From positions 1-64,000 of the forward strand of contig DATAUV010000010.1 in the NCBI GenBank assembly GCA_036268075.1: a stretch of DNA of 64,000 nt, read 5' to 3'. Within the stretch, counting starts at the first letter, position 1; every line of letters begins with the position of its first letter. The DNA is from DATARH01 sp036268075. GTDB taxonomy: Bacteria > Pseudomonadota > Alphaproteobacteria > ATCC43930 > CGMCC-115725. Of this stretch, positions 59,057-64,000 are shown piece by piece. The position numbers and the translations under genes are program-made. The notes under the pieces were generated by a model. The model did no database searches. It saw nothing but the letters and a program-made list of their open reading frames with translations, and was not told where the DNA came from.

Positions 59057-60568
59057 GTGCCGCGCGTTCTGACCGCCCGCTTCATGCACGAGACCAACAC
59101 GTTCAGCCGGGTCAAGACCGACCTCGGCGAATGGCGCAAGCGCGACTTTCATCGCGACAACGAGATCCCCGCCGCCTTTCGCGGCACCCGCTCGGCGCTC
59201 GGCGCCGGGTTCGAGGCCGCCGACAAATACGGCTGGACGCTGATCCATCCCATCTCGGCCAACGCCAACCCCTCCGGCACCGTCACCGACGACGCGTTCG
59301 AGCATATCGCCGGCGCGATCCTCGCCGCGGCGCGCAACCAGGGCCCGATCGACGGCGTCCTCCTCCACCTCCACGGCGCGATGGTCGTCGAAAGCCACGA
59401 AGACGGCGAAGGCGAGCTGCTGGCCCGCCTCCGAACAGTGCTCGGCCCCGAGATACCGATCGTCGTGACCCTCGACCTCCACGCCAACGTCACCCAGGCG
59501 ATGGCCGACCACGCCAGCGCGCTGATCGCGTTTCGCACCTACCCGCATATCGACGCGTACGAGCGCTCGTGGCAGGGCGCCGAATTGCTCGAGCGGGCGA
59601 TGAGAGGCGAGATCAGGCCGAAGACGGTCATCGCAACCCGCCCGATGCTCTACGGCCTCGACTGGGGCCGCACCCAGCGCGGCCCGATGGCCGAGTTGAT
59701 CGCCCGCGGCGAGGCGCTGGAAAACGCCGGCGAGGTGCTGGCGGTCAGCATCTGCGCCGGCTTCCCGCTCGCCGACATCCGCGACGTCGGCCCGACCGTC
59801 ACCGTCACCGTCGACGGCAATGCCGCCCAAGGGCAGACAAAAACAGGCCAGGCGATCGCCGAAGAGTTCATGGACCACGCCTGGGCGACACGCGACTTCA
59901 CCACCGTCAACATGCTGACCGTCGCCGAGGCCGTCGCCCGCTGCCGCGAGGGCAAGGCGGGCGACAAGCCGCTCGTCGTCGCCGATTTCACCGACAACCC
60001 CGGCGGCGGCGGATATGGCGACGCGACCGCGTTCCTCAAAAGCCTTGTCGATGCCGGGGTCGAAAGCGTCGCCTTTCACGCCATCTGCGACCCCGAGGCG
60101 GTCGCGGCCGGGATGAAATCCGGCATCGGCCCGGCGACGTTGACCCTCGGCGGCAAAACCGACCCGGCGCTCGGCGGCGGCCCGCTGACCCTCGCCGGCG
60201 AGATCACCCACCTGACCGACGGCCGCTTTGTCGCCTATGGCCCGATGGGCGGCGGGGTCGAGCGCAATTACGGCCCGTCGCTGGTGTTCCGCGCCAAGGG
60301 ACCAATGGGCGGCGGCGTCGACATCATCCTGATCAGCAATAACGGCCAGGCGACCGACCTGGCCCAGTTCACCTCGCTCGGCATCGACCCGACGCGCTAT
60401 GCGACCGTCGCGGTCAAGTCGATGCAGCATTTCCGCGCCGCCTTCGAGCCGATCGCCCGCGAGGTGATCCTCGTCCACACCGGCGCGCTGTGCCAGGTCG
60501 ACTACAACCCGAAGAATTTCCAGCGGGTCCGCCGGCCGATCTGGCCCATCGACGAGATCGCGGTCTGA
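59057..60568 (+). CDS. M81 family metallopeptidase (MlrC-like)
   Basis: The 503-residue protein belongs to the microcystin LR degradation protein MlrC family (M81). It shows RVLTARFMHETNTFSRV at the start, LLHLHGAMVVESHEDGEGELL near residue 106, VVTLDLHANVTQAMADH near 137 and the C-terminal NYGPSLVFRAKGP...LVHTGALCQVDYNP. The Asp/His residues are likely zinc ligands. GTG is the start, with GGGGGAG 9 bases upstream. It is followed 11 bases later by a cytochrome c gene. Probable cytosolic peptidase; true substrate unknown. Confidence 0.9.
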   Translation: MPRVLTARFMHETNTFSRVKTDLGEWRKRDFHRDNEIPAAFRGTRSALGAGFEAADKYGWTLIHPISANANPSGTVTDDAFEHIAGAILAAARNQGPIDGVLLHLHGAMVVESHEDGEGELLARLRTVLGPEIPIVVTLDLHANVTQAMADHASALIAFRTYPHIDAYERSWQGAELLERAMRGEIRPKTVIATRPMLYGLDWGRTQRGPMAELIARGEALENAGEVLAVSICAGFPLADIRDVGPTVTVTVDGNAAQGQTKTGQAIAEEFMDHAWATRDFTTVNMLTVAEAVARCREGKAGDKPLVVADFTDNPGGGGYGDATAFLKSLVDAGVESVAFHAICDPEAVAAGMKSGIGPATLTLGGKTDPALGGGPLTLAGEITHLTDGRFVAYGPMGGGVERNYGPSLVFRAKGPMGGGVDIILISNNGQATDLAQFTSLGIDPTRYATVAVKSMQHFRAAFEPIAREVILVHTGALCQVDYNPKNFQRVRRPIWPIDEIAV

Positions 60569-60579
60569 AGGGGCGACAG

Positions 60580-61107
60580 ATGAGGTTCCTGGCGACCATC
60601 CTTGCCGCCCTGGCGCTGTCGGCGGCTGCCGCCTCGGCGCAATCGCTGACCGCCGAGGATTTCCAGTACCTTCAAGGGAAATACGGCGTCACCCAGCAGA
60701 GCGCCGTCGTCACCGAGCTGACCCCGAACGAGGTCCGCGCCCTCCACAGCTCGATCGACGACCTCAAATCCTATCCGGCCGGACGCGACCGCTCGGTGCA
60801 GTCCTACCTGATCCTGTCCTACGGCCGCGAGTGCAAGCGCTGGGCGCGCGAGCATGTGGGCGAGCCGTGCTCGCCATCGCCCGACCCCGCCGCCGCGCCC
60901 GGCAAGAAAATCTCGGACCAGTATTGCGCCTCGTGCCACCTGTTCGGCAGCCCGGCCGCGCCGTCCTATCACGACATGGCGGCAAAGCGAGACTGGAATG
61001 CCCACAAGGTGTCCCACGCGCTGCAGCACAACCCGAACATGGTCCCGGTGACGCTGCCGCCCGAGGCGCTCGACCAGGTGGCGGCTTACATAAACTCGCT
61101 TAAATAG
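60580..61107 (+). CDS. Periplasmic c-type cytochrome (single heme)
   Basis: The 175-residue protein has a signal peptide (hydrophobic stretch up to Ala20, cleavage near ASAQ), a hydrophilic middle and a C-terminal heme domain with Cys116-x-x-Cys119-His120 in QYCASCHLFGSP. Met154 in NPNMVPV is a likely axial ligand. The first half (LQGKYGVTQQSAVVTELTPN) has no known motif. AAGGGG precedes the ATG. It may carry electrons in the periplasm. Its last 22 bases overlap the convergent membrane protein gene. Confidence 0.86.
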   Translation: MRFLATILAALALSAAAASAQSLTAEDFQYLQGKYGVTQQSAVVTELTPNEVRALHSSIDDLKSYPAGRDRSVQSYLILSYGRECKRWAREHVGEPCSPSPDPAAAPGKKISDQYCASCHLFGSPAAPSYHDMAAKRDWNAHKVSHALQHNPNMVPVTLPPEALDQVAAYINSLK

Positions 61108-62543
61108 AACACGGTCACCCCGCCCGGCCCGACCACGCTCTGCGCCGGGCCGAACGGCGACAGCATCGTCAGCACCCACATCGCCTGCGCCGCGACGACG
61201 CTGACAATCACGCCGGCCGCGATCCAGCCCCGTGCTTTGGCTCCCAGGCGGGCGTCGCTCGCCAGTTCGGCAAAACCGACCAGCGCGGCCAGCTCGAGGA
61301 ACGGGTAGAATTCGAGGCGATAGCGGAATGCCAGCGCGATCGCGGCCATGATCAGCAGCGGCGGGATCGCCAGGCCCGCAAGCACGGGCAAGACCGGCGC
61401 CGGGCTCGATGAATTTCGCCGGCGTGCCGTGCGGACGAGCGCCAGAACGGCCAGTCCGAAAAGCAGCGGCTCGGAGACGAAAAGGCTACCCGGCGGCAAC
61501 TCGACCGAATCGAACACCCGGTCTCGGAAGACAGACCACAGCAGGCCGCCGGCGCCATCGGGCCAGATCCAAACCGGGACAAAATAGTATCCGAATGCAT
61601 AGGCTAGGCGGATCGGGTTGAACTCGCCGTATGCATGCAGGCGTGCAATCCGATCGGGATGCTGCGTCAGAGCGATGATCTGGCGCGACAAATCCGCAAA
61701 AACAACGGGATTGCCCCAGCGGGCGTAGTTGACGAACCCCACCGCCGCGGCAAATGCGCAGGCGACGGCAAGCGGCAGCGCCAGCCTTGCCAGCGTCTGT
61801 CGCAGCCGTCCGGCGTGCCGCCCCCTCCAGGCAAGCCATCCACCGAGGAGGCCGAGCGCGGCATAGAGACCGACCGCGGTCGACACTCGGGCCAGCAAGC
61901 AAAATCCGGCCGACACGGCCATGCCCAGCAGCAATCTGCGTGAAAAACCCGCTTCGCCCACCCATCCGCATACGGTGAGCCAGACAAAGATGGCGGCGCA
62001 CGCATCGGCCCACAGCGCTGCCTCCTGAAAGATGGATGGGCGCAGAAATTGAACTTGCGCCCCGCCCGCCAGCAGCACCGCGAGCAGGGCGGCGGTAAGA
62101 AATCCGCTTGCCGCCGTCGCACGGCGTGCGATCGTCAACACCGAAAGCGTCTTGAAGAGCGCCATCATGCCCACCGCGGCCAGACAGCCAAGCCGCGTGA
62201 AATCTGTCGCGGCAAACTCCGCGGAGCGCAGCAGCGGAAGGCGCACCAGGGCGGGGAGAATGCCGAAATAGGCATAGACCGCGCCGTTACGCACAAATCC
62301 CTCGTCACCGATCGACGCCGGGTCGACGTCGAAACGGCCGTCGAGCAGGTGGAGCGCCATGCTGTTAAAGACCGTCCCGTGCGGCAGGGCGGCGAAAAAG
62401 CCGCCGCTGCCGGCGGAGAGCAGGAGCGCATAGTAGATGCAGGCCGCGAGCGACAGCAGCACGGCGACCAGCCAGTCACGGCCGATTGCCGGGGTCCCTG
62501 CCAGCACCGCGGCCCCTGCCGTCACCCGCGGCGCGTCGGACAT
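61086..62543 (-). CDS. Polytopic membrane protein (glycosyltransferase-like), unknown
   Basis: The 485-residue protein has about 10-12 hydrophobic spans starting with DWLVAVLLSLAACIYYALLL and ending SVVAAQAMWVLTMLSPFG. After the first span the periplasmic loop ALHLLDGRFDVDPASIGDEGFVRNG follows, the sort of acid-containing loop seen in GT-C and PMT-like transferases. No clear catalytic motif is visible. It starts 16 bases after the stop of the fused glycosyltransferase gene, so a role in surface polysaccharide or lipid-linked sugar transfer is likely. Convergent with the cytochrome c gene. Confidence 0.68.
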   Translation of the reverse strand: MSDAPRVTAGAAVLAGTPAIGRDWLVAVLLSLAACIYYALLLSAGSGGFFAALPHGTVFNSMALHLLDGRFDVDPASIGDEGFVRNGAVYAYFGILPALVRLPLLRSAEFAATDFTRLGCLAAVGMMALFKTLSVLTIARRATAASGFLTAALLAVLLAGGAQVQFLRPSIFQEAALWADACAAIFVWLTVCGWVGEAGFSRRLLLGMAVSAGFCLLARVSTAVGLYAALGLLGGWLAWRGRHAGRLRQTLARLALPLAVACAFAAAVGFVNYARWGNPVVFADLSRQIIALTQHPDRIARLHAYGEFNPIRLAYAFGYYFVPVWIWPDGAGGLLWSVFRDRVFDSVELPPGSLFVSEPLLFGLAVLALVRTARRRNSSSPAPVLPVLAGLAIPPLLIMAAIALAFRYRLEFYPFLELAALVGFAELASDARLGAKARGWIAAGVIVSVVAAQAMWVLTMLSPFGPAQSVVGPGGVTVFYLSEFM

Positions 62544-62559
62544 CACCGGTCGCGACGGA

Positions 62560-64000
62560 TCAGCGGCCGACGGCCGCCAGCCAACCCGCCGGCTCGGCGA
62601 GCGGCTCCGCCTCGCGTGGGCGCGGCGACGCCGCACGCAGCCTCGCCTGCTGCTGGCTGTCCGCCAGCAGGCTGTCCAGTGACGGGCGGGCGCGCACCAC
62701 CATGAACATCTGGTACGAAAACAGGCCCCGCGACACCCGGATCAGGATGTTGTTCAGTCTGAGCAGCCAGCGTCCGAGCCGACGCGTCCCGAGCGCCAGC
62801 GGGAAAGGGGCCGGCACCCCCCGCAGGGACACGATGTCAAAGCCGCCCTGCTCGAACAGGCGGCGCAAGGTCCCAAATGTAAACAGTCGAGTGTGACTGA
62901 GGTCGAGAATTCCGCGCCGCCCGTAATTGAACTTGCCAAAGAACAGCATCAGCCGGGTGGCGACGAAGCCGACATTGCCGGTGCTCACCATGACCGTCAC
63001 GGCCGGCGAGCCTTCGAGCCCGCGGTACAGATCCTCGACAAACTGCTCCGGCTTCAGCAGATGCTCGATCACGTCGAGCATCATGACGCAGTCGTGGTCG
63101 CGCATGAGCGTCGCCGGCAAAGCCCGGTTCAAGTCGTGACGCACGAACCGGGTGAGACCGCCGCCGGCAGCCGGCGGCTCGCAATCGACACCGGTCACCT
63201 GGCAGCGCTTGTCACGTTCGAGTACGGCGCCGACGTGTCCACCGGCGCAGCCGAGATCGAGCACCCGCGCGCCGACCGGCACGACTTCGAGCGCGATCGA
63301 ATGCGGGCTCTCGTAATCGAGTTTGGCGACGTAGCGGGGCTCTGCGACCGGATGACGATCGTCATCGAAGCGGCGGTCGTAAACCAGGCCGAGCGCGTGC
63401 AGCCGCGCGGCGACTGCCGCCTTGGTCACGTCGAGCGCGTATTTGAGGCCGTTCACGTGGCAGATTTCGTCGCCGTAATAGGTCGGGATCGGCGTCTCCG
63501 CGATGCGAGCCCCCGCCAGCACGAGCTGAATGATGATCTCGGTGTCGAAACAGAAGCCGTTGCTGTTCCGGTGGAACGGGATGCGGCGCAGCGCGTCGAC
63601 CGCGTAGACCCGATAGCCGGAGTGGAATTCGCTGAGCGTGGTATGCAGCAGGCGGTTTTCGATCGCGGTCAGGATCTTGTTGCCGATGTATTTGTATAGC
63701 GGCATACCGGCCTTCAACGCGGTGCCGGGCACCATCATTCGCGACCCAAAGCTCGCCTCGGCAGTACCTTCCCGCAACGGACGCACCAGATCGGGCAGGC
63801 ATTCCGGCGCGTACTGGCCGTCGCCGTGGATCAGTGCGACATAGTCGAAACCGTGCTTGATCGCGAAGTGATAGCCGATCTTCTGGTTGCCGCCGTAACC
63901 CTGGTTGACCGGGTTGTAGAGGATGGTGAGCGGCAGCGATATCCGGCCGTCGAGGACGACTTGACGGCCGCACTCGAAGGTGCGGTCGCGTGAGGCGTCG
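62560..64000 (-). CDS. Fused family 2 glycosyltransferase and SAM methyltransferase (5' end outside window)
   Basis: The frame is open to the right edge, so the protein's N-terminus is cut off. The first part is a GT2/dolichyl-phosphate-mannose-synthase-like domain: GYGGNQKIGYHFAIKHGFDY and then ALIHGDGQYAPECL with a D-x-D-like acidic motif, followed by RMMVPGTALKAGMPLYKYIG and SEFHSGYRVYAVDALRRIPF. The second part is a class I methyltransferase (VLDLGCAGGHVGAVLE, VMMLDVIEHL near the middle). The tail is basic. Fusions of this kind act in cell-surface glycan synthesis. It is upstream of the membrane protein gene in the same operon. Confidence 0.85.
   Translation of the reverse strand, partial: DASRDRTFECGRQVVLDGRISLPLTILYNPVNQGYGGNQKIGYHFAIKHGFDYVALIHGDGQYAPECLPDLVRPLREGTAEASFGSRMMVPGTALKAGMPLYKYIGNKILTAIENRLLHTTLSEFHSGYRVYAVDALRRIPFHRNSNGFCFDTEIIIQLVLAGARIAETPIPTYYGDEICHVNGLKYALDVTKAAVAARLHALGLVYDRRFDDDRHPVAEPRYVAKLDYESPHSIALEVVPVGARVLDLGCAGGHVGAVLERDKRCQVTGVDCEPPAAGGGLTRFVRHDLNRALPATLMRDHDCVMMLDVIEHLLKPEQFVEDLYRGLEGSPAVTVMVSTGNVGFVATRLMLFFGKFNYGRRGILDLSHTRLFTFGTLRRLFEQGGFDIVSLRGVPAPFPLALGTRRLGRWLLRLNNILIRVSRGLFSYQMFMVVRARPSLDSLLADSQQQARLRAASPRPREAEPLAEPAGWLAAVGR

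Overview
This window is high-GC (roughly two-thirds G+C by eye), densely coding bacterial chromosome. It carries housekeeping genes (polA, tRNA-Arg, alanine dehydrogenase, glycogen genes) and many stand-alone catabolic and transport genes. The intergenic hairpin repeats (GTCATCCCGGCG...CGCCGGGATGAC and CTCTCCCGC...GCGGGAGAG types), together with the mix of CaiB/BaiF CoA-transferase, TauD, MlrC, Rieske dioxygenase and branched-chain-type ABC genes, suggest an alphaproteobacterium, perhaps Rhodospirillales-like. That placement is inference; no 16S or marker alignment was possible. I see no prophage, transposase gene, CRISPR array or plasmid functions.

Layout. 0-9.4 kb: FMN-dependent alpha-hydroxy-acid oxidase, small dimeric-barrel protein, single-domain response regulator, drug-type MFS exporter, isoaspartyl peptidase coupled to a periplasmic binding protein, two alpha/beta hydrolases and a luciferase-like monooxygenase. 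9.6-16 kb: an N-terminally truncated ThDP enzyme next to a composite repeat, two transporters, an M20 amidohydrolase and a 640-bp repeat cluster. 15.5-20 kb: CoA-transferase, GST, methyltransferase, PNPOx-like protein, DUF1993 and DHCW-cupin genes. 20.2-29.7 kb: a minus-strand run glgB-glgX-malQ-FAD oxidoreductase-ald-methyltransferase. 29.9-37.4 kb: a complete ThDP enzyme, a Crp/FNR regulator coupled to a cupin, a Rieske dioxygenase alpha/beta/VOC operon diverging from a TrpF-like gene, a small secreted protein with a clear terminator, and a TauD dioxygenase. 37.9-42.5 kb: a branched-chain-type ABC importer whose two ATPases are fused in one polypeptide. 42.6-50 kb: a six-gene minus-strand cluster of two sensor kinases, an Rcp1-like receiver, a receiver-kinase hybrid, an MFS exporter and a heme-oxygenase-like enzyme. 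50.1-57.1 kb: tRNA-Arg(CCG), lipoprotein hydrolase, zinc-finger protein, polA, DUF1203, AAA ATPase, SnoaL-like protein. 57.2-64 kb: MFS transporter, small membrane protein, MlrC-type metallopeptidase with a cytochrome c, a polytopic membrane protein, and a fused glycosyltransferase-methyltransferase running off the right edge.

Genes work together mostly as short translationally coupled units, with ATGA, TGATG or immediately adjacent junctions. The items most worth following up are the sensor-exporter-oxygenase cluster (42.6-50 kb), the PolA that has lost all its proofreading carboxylates, the fused Liv ATPase with one degenerate signature motif, the TrpF-like protein without its catalytic cysteine beside a dioxygenase, and the composite inverted repeats that border a broken gene.
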